Part shown: piece by piece, positions 18,548-27,063 of the stretch
How the letters are laid out: each line of letters starts with the position of its first letter
How positions within the stretch are numbered: the stretch's first letter is position 1
Origin: Pseudomonas oryzihabitans NBRC 102199
Lineage (GTDB): Bacteria; Pseudomonadota; Gammaproteobacteria; Pseudomonadales; Pseudomonadaceae
Direction: 5' to 3'
Length of the DNA stretch: 64,000 nt
Assembly: GCF_000730625.1 (NCBI RefSeq)
Contig: NZ_BBIT01000001.1
Coordinates: forward strand, 124,001 to 188,000
Translations under genes and position numbers: made by a program
The notes under the pieces: generated by a model
Databases searched by the model: none
Told to the model about the DNA's origin: nothing
The model's input: the letters and a program-made list of their open reading frames with translations, nothing else

Positions 18548-19876
18548 ATGCAAGTCAAACGTTTCTTCGCCGCCGATATGCGTCAAGCCATGAAGCTGGT
18601 ACGCGACGAGCTGGGCCCGGATGCCGCCATCCTCAGCAACCGCCGGGTCGCCGGTGGTGTCGAGCTGACCGCGGCGCTGGACTACCAGGCTCCGGCACCG
18701 GCCGCGCCCAACGCGGAGCTGCAGGCGGAGTTGCGCAAGACCCATGCGAAGATCGCCCAGGCCCATGCCGACCTCAGCATCCGCGCGCCGGGCGTGCCCT
18801 CGGCCGCACCCAAGGACAAGCAGCTGCTCGGCGCCATCAGCGCCGCCGACAGCCGTCGCGAGCCGGTGATCGCCCCGCCGCGTGCGCCCCAGCCGGCCGC
18901 CGCCGCCCCTGCCGCCAGCGCCGCGCCGGAAGACCGCCGCGCCCTGGAAGCCATGCGCAGCGAACTCAGCGGCCTGCGTGAACTGCTGGAAGTCCAGCTC
19001 GGCTCCATGGCCTGGACCCAGGTGCAGTCCACCCGTCCGCAGCAGGCCGGCCTCTGGCGTCGTCTGCAGCGCATGGGTCTGCCGGCCGATCTGGCCCGCC
19101 ACCTGCTCGACAGCGTCGCCAAGATCCAGGACCCGCGCCATGCATGGCGCATGCTGCTGGCCAACTTCGCCCAGCTGGCCAAGACCACCGACGCCAAGAT
19201 TCTGGAGGAGGGCGGTGTCGTCGCCTTCGTCGGTCCGGCCGGCATGGGCAAGACCACCACCCTGGCCAAGCTCGCCGCCAGCTACGTGCTCAAGTACGGT
19301 CCCCAGAGTCTGGCGCTGGTCAGCATGGACAGCTTCCGCATCGGTGCCCAGGAGCAGATCAAGACCCTCGGCCGTATCCTCGACGTGCCGGTGACCCTGG
19401 TCGACCCGGGCCAGTCCCTGGCCCAGGCGCTGGCACCCCTGGCACGCAAGCGCCTGGTGCTGATCGACACCGCGGGCATGCCCGCCAATGATCCGGCGCT
19501 CAAGGTGCAGCTCGAAGCCCTGGCCAACCGCCAGCTGAAAATTCGCAACTATCTGGTATTGGGTGTCACCAGCCAGAGCCAGGTGCTCAAGGCGGCCTAC
19601 CACAGCTATCGGCGCTGCGGCCTGAGCGGCTGCGTGCTGACCAAGCTGGACGAAGCCGCCAGTCTCGGCGAAGCCCTGGGTCTGGCCATCAGCCAGCGCC
19701 TGCCGGTGGCCTACATCGCCGACGGCCCGCGCATCCCGGACGACCTGCATCCGGCCCGCAACCACCAGCTGGTGAGCCGCGCGGTGAGCCTGCAGGCCCC
19801 CGAGGAACCGAGCGAAGAAACCATGGCGGGCATGCTTGCCGGCCTGTATCAGAGCAATGCCCGCCGCGCCGGTTAG
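18548..19876 (+). CDS. flhF: Flagellar placement GTPase FlhF
   Basis: SRP-family GTPase that recruits the first basal-body parts to the cell pole. The 442 residues comprise a basic N-terminal domain (MQVKRFFAADMRQAMKLVRD) and an Ala/Pro-rich linker (about 85-130). The NG domain follows, with P-loop GPAGMGKTTT (229-238), DSFRIGAQEQ, LIDTAGM and TKLDEA. It lies ten bases after flhA and about 90 before fleN, its regulatory partner for polar site and number. Confidence 0.97.
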   Translation: MQVKRFFAADMRQAMKLVRDELGPDAAILSNRRVAGGVELTAALDYQAPAPAAPNAELQAELRKTHAKIAQAHADLSIRAPGVPSAAPKDKQLLGAISAADSRREPVIAPPRAPQPAAAAPAASAAPEDRRALEAMRSELSGLRELLEVQLGSMAWTQVQSTRPQQAGLWRRLQRMGLPADLARHLLDSVAKIQDPRHAWRMLLANFAQLAKTTDAKILEEGGVVAFVGPAGMGKTTTLAKLAASYVLKYGPQSLALVSMDSFRIGAQEQIKTLGRILDVPVTLVDPGQSLAQALAPLARKRLVLIDTAGMPANDPALKVQLEALANRQLKIRNYLVLGVTSQSQVLKAAYHSYRRCGLSGCVLTKLDEAASLGEALGLAISQRLPVAYIADGPRIPDDLHPARNHQLVSRAVSLQAPEEPSEETMAGMLAGLYQSNARRAG

Positions 19877-19968
19877 CGCAGACGAACGGTAGTGGTGCAT
19901 CGCATGCCTGGGCACGCCAAATGCACTTGGTCTAAAGTGTGACGGATTTCAATCAAAGGTATCAGGCA

Positions 19969-20799
19969 ATGGGTAGCATGCATCCCGTCCAAGTCATAGC
20001 GGTCACGGGCGGTAAAGGCGGTGTCGGCAAGACCAACGTGTCGGTCAACCTGGCCTTGGCCCTGGCCGATATCGGGCGGCGCGTCATGCTGCTCGACGCC
20101 GACCTGGGCCTTGCCAACATCGACGTTTTGCTCGGCCTGTCGCCCAAGCGCACCCTGGCCGACGTCATCTCCGGCGAGTGCGAGCTGCGCGACGTGCTGC
20201 TGCACGGCCCGGGCGGCATCCGCATCGTCCCGGCGGCCTCGGGCACCCAGGCGATGGTCAATCTGACGCCGGCCCAGCACGCCGGTCTGATCCAGGCCTT
20301 CAGCGACATCAGCGAAAACCTCGACGTGCTCATCGTCGATACCGCGGCCGGCATCGGCGACCAGGTGGTCAGCTTCGTTCGCGCCGCCCAGGAAGTCCTG
20401 GTGGTGGTGTGCGACGAGCCCACTTCCATCACCGATGCCTACGCCCTGATCAAGCTGCTCAATCGCGACCATGGCGTCACCCGTTTCCGGGTCCTGGCGA
20501 ACATGGCGCTGACGCCCCAGGAAGGTCGCAATCTCTTTGCTAAGCTGACCAAGGTGACCGACAGATTCCTGGATGTCGCCCTCCAGTATGTGGGCGCCAT
20601 TCCGTTCGACGAGGCGGTGCGCAAAGCCGTGCAGAAACAGCGCCCCGTGTTCGAAGCCTTTCCGCGTGCCAAGGCCTCGCTGGCCTTTCGTGCGGTAGCT
20701 CAGAAAGTCGATGGCTGGCCGTTGCCCGCCAATCCGCGCGGCCATCTCGAGTTCTTTGTCGAGCGCCTTGTGCAACCAGCCATCGGTACCCACGCATGA
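19969..20799 (+). CDS. fleN: Flagellar number regulator FleN (FlhG)
   Basis: MinD/ParA-type ATPase that limits flagellar number by restraining FleQ, and works against FlhF at the pole. The 276-residue product carries the deviant Walker A GGKGGVGKTNVSVNLA (residues 14-29), the ADLGLANIDVLLGL segment and LIVDTAAGIGDQV. The ATG at 19969 is chosen over an in-frame GTG 30 bases upstream because MGSMHPVQVIAV is the family start and AAGG stands nine bases before it. Its last four bases overlap fliA. Confidence 0.96.
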   Translation: MGSMHPVQVIAVTGGKGGVGKTNVSVNLALALADIGRRVMLLDADLGLANIDVLLGLSPKRTLADVISGECELRDVLLHGPGGIRIVPAASGTQAMVNLTPAQHAGLIQAFSDISENLDVLIVDTAAGIGDQVVSFVRAAQEVLVVVCDEPTSITDAYALIKLLNRDHGVTRFRVLANMALTPQEGRNLFAKLTKVTDRFLDVALQYVGAIPFDEAVRKAVQKQRPVFEAFPRAKASLAFRAVAQKVDGWPLPANPRGHLEFFVERLVQPAIGTHA

Positions 20800-21536
20800 C
20801 AGCATCCAGCGGGCTTCGCATGTACAGCAAAACCTCGGAACGTACCCAGCAGGAGCAACTCATCAACCGCTATGCGCCGTTGGTGAAACGCATCGCCTAC
20901 CACCTCCTGGCGCGACTGCCGGCCAGTGTGCAGGTCGAGGACCTGATGCAGGCCGGCATGATCGGCCTGCTGGAGGCCTCGCGCAAATATGACGCCGGCA
21001 AGGGCGCCAGCTTCGAGACCTACGCCGGCATCCGCATCCGCGGCGCCATGCTCGACGAGGTCCGCAAGGGCGATTGGGCACCACGCTCGGTGCACCGCAA
21101 CACGCGCATGGTCACCGACGCCATTCGCGCCGTGGAAGCGCGCACCGGTCGCGACGCTAAAGATTCCGAAGTCGCGGCCGAACTTAAATTGAGTCTGGAT
21201 GAGTACTACGGCATCCTTGGCGACACCATGGGGAGTCGCCTGTTCAGTTTCGACGACCTCATGGAGGGTGGTGAGCATGGGCTCGAGGAGAGCGGTTCGC
21301 ATGAACTCGAACCCGGTCGCGGTCTGGAGGACGAGCGCTTCCGCAAGGCCCTGGCCGACGCCATCGCCAATCTTCCGGAGCGTGAACGTCTGGTGCTCTC
21401 GCTGTATTACGACGAGGAACTCAACCTCAAGGAAATCGGCGAGGTGCTGGGCGTGAGCGAGTCACGCGTCTGCCAACTTCACAGTCAATGCGCGGCACGC
21501 CTGCGGGCGCGGCTGGCGGAATGGCGTTCGCGTTAA
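20796..21536 (+). CDS. fliA: Flagellar sigma factor FliA (sigma-28)
   Basis: Directs transcription of late flagellar and chemotaxis genes. The 246 residues hold region 2 (INRYAPLVKRIAYHLL; FETYAGIRIRGAMLDEVRKG), region 3 (PRSVHRNTRMVTDAIRAVE) and region 4 (LNLKEIGEVLGVSESRVCQL, the helix-turn-helix). The ATG overlaps fleN (ATGA), so sigma-28 synthesis is coupled to FleN. A second Met at residue 9 (MYSKTSERT) is a possible alternative start. Candidate target promoters are seen in this window before cheA and parP. Confidence 0.97.
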   Translation: MTASSGLRMYSKTSERTQQEQLINRYAPLVKRIAYHLLARLPASVQVEDLMQAGMIGLLEASRKYDAGKGASFETYAGIRIRGAMLDEVRKGDWAPRSVHRNTRMVTDAIRAVEARTGRDAKDSEVAAELKLSLDEYYGILGDTMGSRLFSFDDLMEGGEHGLEESGSHELEPGRGLEDERFRKALADAIANLPERERLVLSLYYDEELNLKEIGEVLGVSESRVCQLHSQCAARLRARLAEWRSR

Positions 21537-21623
21537 CCGGCTGGTACTCAGGCTACTACGATTGCTTAGACGCGCCTTGCGGCGTGTGTGCGGATTAGGA
21601 CGGAGGTCGACTTGGACAAGAAC

Positions 21624-21998
21624 ATGAAAATCCTCATCGTGGACGATTTTTCCACGATGAGACGCATCATCAAGAATTTGCTGCGCGATCTGGGATTCAC
21701 CAATACCGCCGAAGCAGACGACGGCAACACCGCGCTGCCGATGTTGCAGAGCGGCAACTTCGATTTTCTCGTCACCGACTGGAACATGCCCGGCATGACC
21801 GGCATCGACCTGCTGCGCCAGGTGCGCGCCGATGCGCGCCTGAAGACCCTGCCAGTGCTGATGGTGACCGCCGAAGCCAAGCGCGAGCAGATCATCGAAG
21901 CCGCTCAGGCCGGCGTGAACGGCTATGTGGTCAAGCCTTTCACCGCCCAGGTGCTGAAAGAAAAGATCGACAAGATCTTCGAGCGGGTGAACGGCTGA
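21624..21998 (+). CDS. cheY: Chemotaxis response regulator CheY
   Basis: Single-domain receiver that carries the CheA signal to FliM and reverses the motor. The 124 residues show acidic Asp7/Asp8, phospho-site Asp52 ([10 protein letters not shown]), Thr82 (MVTAEA) and Lys104 (VVKPF). The ATG at 21624 gives the standard [10 protein letters not shown] start; an in-frame upstream start would add 12 residues not found in the family. The gene starts 88 bases after fliA. Confidence 0.97.
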   Translation: MKILIVDDFSTMRRIIKNLLRDLGFTNTAEADDGNTALPMLQSGNFDFLVTDWNMPGMTGIDLLRQVRADARLKTLPVLMVTAEAKREQIIEAAQAGVNGYVVKPFTAQVLKEKIDKIFERVNG

Positions 21999-22017
21999 AG
22001 AAAGCCGCGGGGACGTT

Positions 22018-22806
22018 ATGGATCAGCTTGGCTCCAACAGCTTCAGCGACTTCGAGTCGAATCTCAAACAGCACGCCCAAGAGCTGGTGAAATGCCTGGA
22101 AAGCGGCGATTTCACCCAGGCCGTGCACGTCATCAATGAACTCAACCAGTTGCGCGATCGGGGTCTCTACCAGGAAGTCGGCAAGCTGACCCGCGAGTTG
22201 CACAACGCCATCGTCAACTTCGAGATCGATCCGCGCGGCATGGCCGGCGAAGAGGTCTCCCAGATCAGCGATGCCACCGATCGTCTCTCCTACGTGGTGA
22301 AGATGACCGAGAACGCCGCCAACCGGACCATGGATCTGGTGGAGGAGAGCGCTCCGCTGGTAGGCAACTTCGGCGACGAAGCCCGGGCCGTGCATGCCGA
22401 CTGGAAGAAGTTCATGCGCCGGGAAATGGGCGCGGACGAATTCCGCGAGCTGGCCAAGCGCGTCGACGCCTTCCTCAGTCACAGCGAGAGCAGCGCCGAG
22501 CAACTGTCGGCCAAGCTCAACGACATCCTCCTGGCGCAGGACTACCAGGACCTTACCGGTCAGGTGATCAAGCGCGTGGTCAATCTCGTCGGGCAGATCG
22601 AGAAAGACCTCGTCAAGCTGGTGATGATGGCCAGCCAGGTCGATCGCTATACCGGCTTCAGTCACGATCACACCGCGCTGATCGAACAGAATCGAAAAGA
22701 AAAGACGATGAAGGGTGAAGGTCCGCAGATTCATGCCGATAAGCGTGAAGACGTCGTGGCCGCTCAGGTCGACGTCGACGATCTTCTATCCAGTCTGGGC
22801 TTTTGA
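22018..22806 (+). CDS. cheZ: CheY-phosphate phosphatase CheZ
   Basis: Removes phosphate from CheY. The 262-residue product is a long helical hairpin. The active-site Gln lies in AQDYQDLTGQVIKRVV, and the C-terminal CheY-binding tail is QVDVDDLLSSLGF. It begins 19 bases after cheY. The last 90 bases of the gene hold a candidate sigma-28 promoter that would serve cheA. Confidence 0.95.
   Translation: MDQLGSNSFSDFESNLKQHAQELVKCLESGDFTQAVHVINELNQLRDRGLYQEVGKLTRELHNAIVNFEIDPRGMAGEEVSQISDATDRLSYVVKMTENAANRTMDLVEESAPLVGNFGDEARAVHADWKKFMRREMGADEFRELAKRVDAFLSHSESSAEQLSAKLNDILLAQDYQDLTGQVIKRVVNLVGQIEKDLVKLVMMASQVDRYTGFSHDHTALIEQNRKEKTMKGEGPQIHADKREDVVAAQVDVDDLLSSLGF
22716..22742 (+). promoter_or_regulatory. 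Candidate FliA (sigma-28) promoter for cheA, inside cheZ
   Basis: TGAAG, 14 bases, then GCCGATAA. The -10 box is an exact match and the spacing equals that of the enterobacterial consensus (TAAAG, 14 bases, GCCGATAA); the -35 box has one mismatch. It ends 90 bases before the cheA ATG. Because it lies in coding sequence, part of the match could be chance. Confidence 0.5.
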
Positions 22807-22832
22807 CCCAGACCCTCTTGGGGAGTGCAGGA

Positions 22833-25076
22833 ATGAGCTTCGACGCCGATGAAGAGATCCTCCAGGATTTCCTGGTAGAGGCCGGCGAGATTCTCGAACA
22901 GTTGTCCGAACAATTGGTCGAGCTGGAAAGCCGCCCGGATGACATGGATCTGCTGAACGCCATTTTCCGTGGCTTCCATACCGTAAAGGGCGGTGCCGGT
23001 TTCCTGCAGCTCCATACCCTGGTCGAGTGCTGCCATATCGCGGAAAACGTTTTCGACATCCTGCGCAAGGGCGAACGCCGCGTGGATGCCGAGCTGATGG
23101 ATGTGGTGCTGCAAGCACTGGATTCCGTCAACGAGATGTTCGGTCAGGTCCGTGAACGCGAAGAGCCGACCCCGGCCTCGCCCGAATTGCTGGCGGCCCT
23201 GGCCCGCCTGGCCGAGCCCGCCGGCAGTGCGCCGGCGCCGGCTCCGGTTGCGCCCGTGGCTGCCGCTCCGGCAGTGGTCGCGGAACCGGCTCCGGTCGCC
23301 GCTGCGGCGGCCGAGCCGGAATTGAGCGATGCCGATTTCCAGAATCTGCTCGATGCCCTGGGCAGCGAGCCGAGCGCGGCAGCGGAAACGCCGGCAGCCG
23401 CCGGTGGCGACGACATCACCGATGACGAATTCGAAGCCCTGCTCGACCAGCTGCATGGCAAGGGCAAGTTCCAGGAGGCGCCGGCCGCCGCGCCAGTTGC
23501 CGCTGCGGCCCCTGCCGCGGCCGCGCCCGGTGGCGACGACATCACCGACGATGAATTCGAGGCCCTGCTCGACGAATTGCACGGCAAGGGCAAGTTCGTC
23601 GCCAGCGAAGCCGCGGCACCCGTCGCTGCAGCCCCGGCCGCAGCGGCTCCGGCAGCCGCAGCGAGCGGTGACGAGATCACCGACGACGAATTCGAATCCC
23701 TGCTCGACGAATTGCATGGCAAGGGCAAGTTCAGTGGTCCCGCGGCAGCCGCGGAAGCGGTAGCCGCTCCGGTGGCCGCTGCGCCGGCACCGGTGGCCGC
23801 ACCTCAACCGGCGGCTCCCGCACCGGCGCCGAAGCCGGCGCCAGTGGCCGAGGCCGCGGTGCCCAAGCCGGCAGCCGCCGCGCCTGCCGAGCGTCCCACC
23901 AGCGAGGCGGAGACCACCGTGCGGGTCGACACCGCGCGGCTGGACGAGATCATGAACATGGTCGGCGAACTGGTGCTGGTGCGTAACCGCTTGGTACGCC
24001 TGGGCCTGAACAGCGGCGACGAAGCCATGGCCAAGGCCGTGTCCAACCTCGACGTGGTCACCGCCGATCTGCAGACCTCGGTCATGAAGACCCGGATGCA
24101 GCCGATCAAGAAGGTCTTTGGTCGCTTCCCGCGCCTGGTCCGCGATCTGGCGCGCAGCCTGAAGAAAGAGATCAACCTGGAACTGGTCGGCGAAGAAACC
24201 GACCTGGACAAGAACCTGGTCGAGGCCCTGGCCGATCCGCTGGTGCACCTGGTGCGCAACGCGGTCGACCACGGCATCGAAGGACCGGCCGAGCGTGAAG
24301 AGAACGGCAAGTCCCGTGCGGGGCGCGTAGTGCTCTCCGCCGAGCAGGAAGGCGACCATATCCTTCTGTCGATCTCTGATGACGGCAAGGGCATGGACGC
24401 GGATCTGCTGCGCAACAAGGCCGTGGAAAAAGGTCTGCTCGACCGCGACGCGGCCGATCGCCTGACCGAGACCGAGTGCTTCAACCTGATCTTCGCCCCG
24501 GGTTTCTCCACCAAGGCCGAGATCTCCGACATTTCCGGTCGCGGTGTGGGCATGGACGTGGTCAAGACCAAGATCAGCCAGCTCAACGGCACGCTGAACG
24601 TCTTCTCGACCAAGGGCCAGGGCTCCAAGATCGTCATCAAGGTCCCCCTGACCCTGGCGATCATGCCGACACTGATGGTGATGCTGGGCAACCAGGCCTT
24701 CGCCTTCCCGTTGGTCAACGTCAACGAGATCTTCCACCTCGACCTGTCCCGCACCAACGTGGTGGATGGCCAGGAAGTGGTGGTGGTGCGCGACAAGGCG
24801 CTGCCGCTGTTCTACCTCAAGCGCTGGCTGGTGCCCAATGCGGCCCATGTGGAGCAGGGGGAGGGGCATGTGGTGATCCTCTCGGTGGGCACCCAGCGCA
24901 TCGGCTTCGTGGTCGATCAACTGGTGGGCCAGGAAGAGGTGGTCATCAAGCCACTGGGCAAGATGCTGCAGGGAACGCCCGGCATGTCCGGGGCGACCAT
25001 CACCGGCGACGGCCGCATCGCGCTCATCCTCGATGTGCCCAGCATGCTCAAGCGCTACGCCCGTCGCGGGCTCTGA
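22833..25076 (+). CDS. cheA: Chemotaxis histidine kinase CheA
   Basis: Core kinase of the chemosensory array; phosphorylates CheY and CheB. The 747 residues begin with an Hpt domain with phospho-His49 (RGFHTVKGGAGF). A very long Ala/Pro linker (about 115-365) follows and carries a degenerate then three near-identical copies of an acidic motif (core DDEFEALLDELHGKGKF). Next come the dimerisation domain (VDTARLDEIMNMVGEL), an ATPase domain with HLVRNAVDHGIE, DDGKGMD and GRGVGMDVVK, and a C-terminal CheW-like domain. Start chosen at 22833, with GGAG before it. No separate P2 domain is obvious between His49 and the dimerisation helices. Confidence 0.97.
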   Translation: MSFDADEEILQDFLVEAGEILEQLSEQLVELESRPDDMDLLNAIFRGFHTVKGGAGFLQLHTLVECCHIAENVFDILRKGERRVDAELMDVVLQALDSVNEMFGQVREREEPTPASPELLAALARLAEPAGSAPAPAPVAPVAAAPAVVAEPAPVAAAAAEPELSDADFQNLLDALGSEPSAAAETPAAAGGDDITDDEFEALLDQLHGKGKFQEAPAAAPVAAAAPAAAAPGGDDITDDEFEALLDELHGKGKFVASEAAAPVAAAPAAAAPAAAASGDEITDDEFESLLDELHGKGKFSGPAAAAEAVAAPVAAAPAPVAAPQPAAPAPAPKPAPVAEAAVPKPAAAAPAERPTSEAETTVRVDTARLDEIMNMVGELVLVRNRLVRLGLNSGDEAMAKAVSNLDVVTADLQTSVMKTRMQPIKKVFGRFPRLVRDLARSLKKEINLELVGEETDLDKNLVEALADPLVHLVRNAVDHGIEGPAEREENGKSRAGRVVLSAEQEGDHILLSISDDGKGMDADLLRNKAVEKGLLDRDAADRLTETECFNLIFAPGFSTKAEISDISGRGVGMDVVKTKISQLNGTLNVFSTKGQGSKIVIKVPLTLAIMPTLMVMLGNQAFAFPLVNVNEIFHLDLSRTNVVDGQEVVVVRDKALPLFYLKRWLVPNAAHVEQGEGHVVILSVGTQRIGFVVDQLVGQEEVVIKPLGKMLQGTPGMSGATITGDGRIALILDVPSMLKRYARRGL
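23319..23732 (+). repeat. Four-copy acidic motif array in the CheA linker
   Basis: Three in-frame copies (23403-23471, 23529-23597, 23664-23732), each encoding 23 residues with core D-D/E-I-T-D-D-E-F-E-x-L-L-D-x-L-H-G-K-G-K-F. A degenerate copy (23319-23363) encodes LSDADFQNLLDALG. Copies are separated by Ala/Pro spacers. Copies differ at synonymous sites, so the protein motif, not just the DNA, is being kept. Confidence 0.9.
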
Positions 25077-25158
25077 GTCGGTCGGGTACGAGCGGCGTCG
25101 GGCCCGTGCCCGGCGCCATCGGGTGGCCTGCGCCGCCCAAGGTTAGGAGTTTCAACGT

Positions 25159-26277
25159 ATGCCGGTAAAAGTACTGGTGGTGGACGATTCCGGCTTCTTC
25201 CGGCGTCGGCTCAAGGAGATCCTGGCGGCCGATCCCAACATCTCGGTGGTGGGCACGGCCAGCAACGGGCGCGAAGGGGTCGACCAGGCCCTGGCGCTGC
25301 GACCCGATGTCATCACCATGGACTACGAGATGCCGATGATGGACGGCATCACCGCGGTCCGCCACATCATGCAGAAGTGCCCGACCCCGGTGCTGATGTT
25401 CTCCTCGCTCACCCATGAAGGCGCCCGGGTCACCCTGGACGCCCTGGATGCCGGCGCGGTCGACTACCTGCCCAAGAATTTCGAGGACATCTCGCGCAAT
25501 CCGGCCAGCGTGCAGAAGCTGCTGTGCGAGAAGATCCATCATATCGCCCGGTCCAATCGGCGCTTCGCCGTGGCGCCCAGCGTCGCGCCGGCAGCGCCCG
25601 CAAGCGCCGCCGCGGCGCCGGCCACGGCCCGCCCGGCAGCGCGTCCGGCTGCGCCTAGCGGCGCTGCAGCAGGTCATGCACCCGCCGCCCCGGCTTCGCC
25701 GCCGCCCAAGCGCAAGCACTATCGCCTGGTAGCCATCGGCACTTCCACTGGCGGGCCGGTGGCTCTGCAGCGGGTGCTTACCCAGTTGCCAGCCAATTTC
25801 CCGGCGCCTCTGGTGCTGATCCAGCACATGCCTGCCGCCTTCACCAAGGCCTTCGCCGAGCGCCTGGACAAGCTCTGCCGCATCAGCGTCAAGGAAGCCG
25901 AGGACGGTGACCAGTTGCGTCCGGGCCTGGCCCTGCTGGCACCAGGTGGCAAGCAGATGATGGTGGATGGCCGCGGCATGGTGAAGATCCTGCCCGGTGA
26001 CGAACGCCTCAACTACAAGCCCTGCGTCGACGTGACCTTTGGCTCCGCGGCCAAGGCCTATGCCGACAAGGTGCTGGCGGTGGTCCTGACCGGCATGGGC
26101 GCCGACGGCCGCGAAGGCGCCCGGATGCTCAAGCAGGTCGGCAGCCAGGTGTGGGCCCAGGACGAAGCCAGTTGCGTCATCTACGGCATGCCCATGGCCA
26201 TCGCCAAGGCCAATCTGGCCGACGCCATCTATGGCCTGGACGACATCGGCAGACACCTGACCGAGGCCTGTTCGTGA
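25159..26277 (+). CDS. cheB: Chemotaxis response regulator/methylesterase CheB
   Basis: Removes methyl groups from chemoreceptors when phosphorylated by CheA. The 372 residues hold a receiver domain with Asp55 ([11 protein letters not shown]). An Ala/Pro linker (about 138-180) joins it to the methylesterase domain, whose Ser, His and Asp fall in [29 protein letters not shown] and [10 protein letters not shown]. It starts 82 bases after cheA with TTAGGAG upstream and is followed 34 bases on by motC. Confidence 0.96.
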   Translation: MPVKVLVVDDSGFFRRRLKEILAADPNISVVGTASNGREGVDQALALRPDVITMDYEMPMMDGITAVRHIMQKCPTPVLMFSSLTHEGARVTLDALDAGAVDYLPKNFEDISRNPASVQKLLCEKIHHIARSNRRFAVAPSVAPAAPASAAAAPATARPAARPAAPSGAAAGHAPAAPASPPPKRKHYRLVAIGTSTGGPVALQRVLTQLPANFPAPLVLIQHMPAAFTKAFAERLDKLCRISVKEAEDGDQLRPGLALLAPGGKQMMVDGRGMVKILPGDERLNYKPCVDVTFGSAAKAYADKVLAVVLTGMGADGREGARMLKQVGSQVWAQDEASCVIYGMPMAIAKANLADAIYGLDDIGRHLTEACS

Positions 26278-26311
26278 CGGCAGGCGTTCTCCGGCCAGAA
26301 GGGCATTGAGC

Positions 26312-27052
26312 GTGGATGTTCTCAGTCTCATCGGCATCCTGCTGGCCTTTACCGCCATCATGGGCGGCAACCTGCTGGAGGGCGGCTCCTTTACCGCCCT
26401 GGCCAATGGCCCGGCGGCATTGATCGTGGTCGGCGGCACCCTGGGTGCCGTCCTGCTGCAGACCCGCCTGCCGGTGCTGCGGCGCGCCCTGACCATGCTG
26501 GCCTGGGTATTCATGCCGCCGCGGCTGGACCTCACTGGCGGTATCCGCAAGGTGGTCAACTGGAGCAACGTGGCGCGCAAGGAAGGTCTTCTGGGGCTCG
26601 AGCCCCTGGTCGCTCGCGAAGCCGATCCCTATGCCGCCAAGGGCCTGCAGCTGCTGGTGGATGGCACCGAGCCCGAAGCCCTGCGCAGCATCCTCGAGGT
26701 GGACCTCTACGGCCAGGAAGACCGCGACATCGCCGCCGCCAAGGTCTATGAGGCCATGGGCGGCTATGCGCCCACGGTGGGCATCATCGGCGCGGTGATG
26801 GGCCTGATCCACGTCATGCAGAATCTTGCCGATCCCTCGCAACTGGGCAGCGGCATCGCCGTGGCCTTCGTGGCCACGATCTATGGTGTCGGCTTCGCCA
26901 ACCTGCTGTTGCTGCCCGTCGGCAACAAGCTCAAGGCGCTGGCGCAGCAACAGTCCCGCTACCGGGAAATGCTGCTGGAAGGGCTGATGTCCATCGGCGA
27001 GGGCGAAAATCCCCGCTCCATCGAAATGAAGCTGCAAGGTTTTCTGGACTAG
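26312..27052 (+). CDS. motC: Flagellar stator protein MotC (MotA family)
   Basis: Proton-channel stator subunit of the second Pseudomonas stator. The 246-residue protein has four transmembrane segments and the MotA-type motif GGYAPTVGIIGAVMGLIHVM. GTG at 26312 is chosen: it gives MDVLSLIGILLAF, has GAAGGG about nine bases upstream and yields the expected 246 residues. An in-frame TTG lies six bases earlier. It pairs with motD 11 bases downstream. Confidence 0.95.
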   Translation: MDVLSLIGILLAFTAIMGGNLLEGGSFTALANGPAALIVVGGTLGAVLLQTRLPVLRRALTMLAWVFMPPRLDLTGGIRKVVNWSNVARKEGLLGLEPLVAREADPYAAKGLQLLVDGTEPEALRSILEVDLYGQEDRDIAAAKVYEAMGGYAPTVGIIGAVMGLIHVMQNLADPSQLGSGIAVAFVATIYGVGFANLLLLPVGNKLKALAQQQSRYREMLLEGLMSIGEGENPRSIEMKLQGFLD

Positions 27053-27063
27053 GAGGACGCCGC

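Noticed and set aside
19917-19930. Imperfect palindrome CCAAATGCACTTGG before fleN as an operator.
   Set aside because: Only 12 of 14 positions symmetric and no known flagellar regulator site of this form; could be chance.
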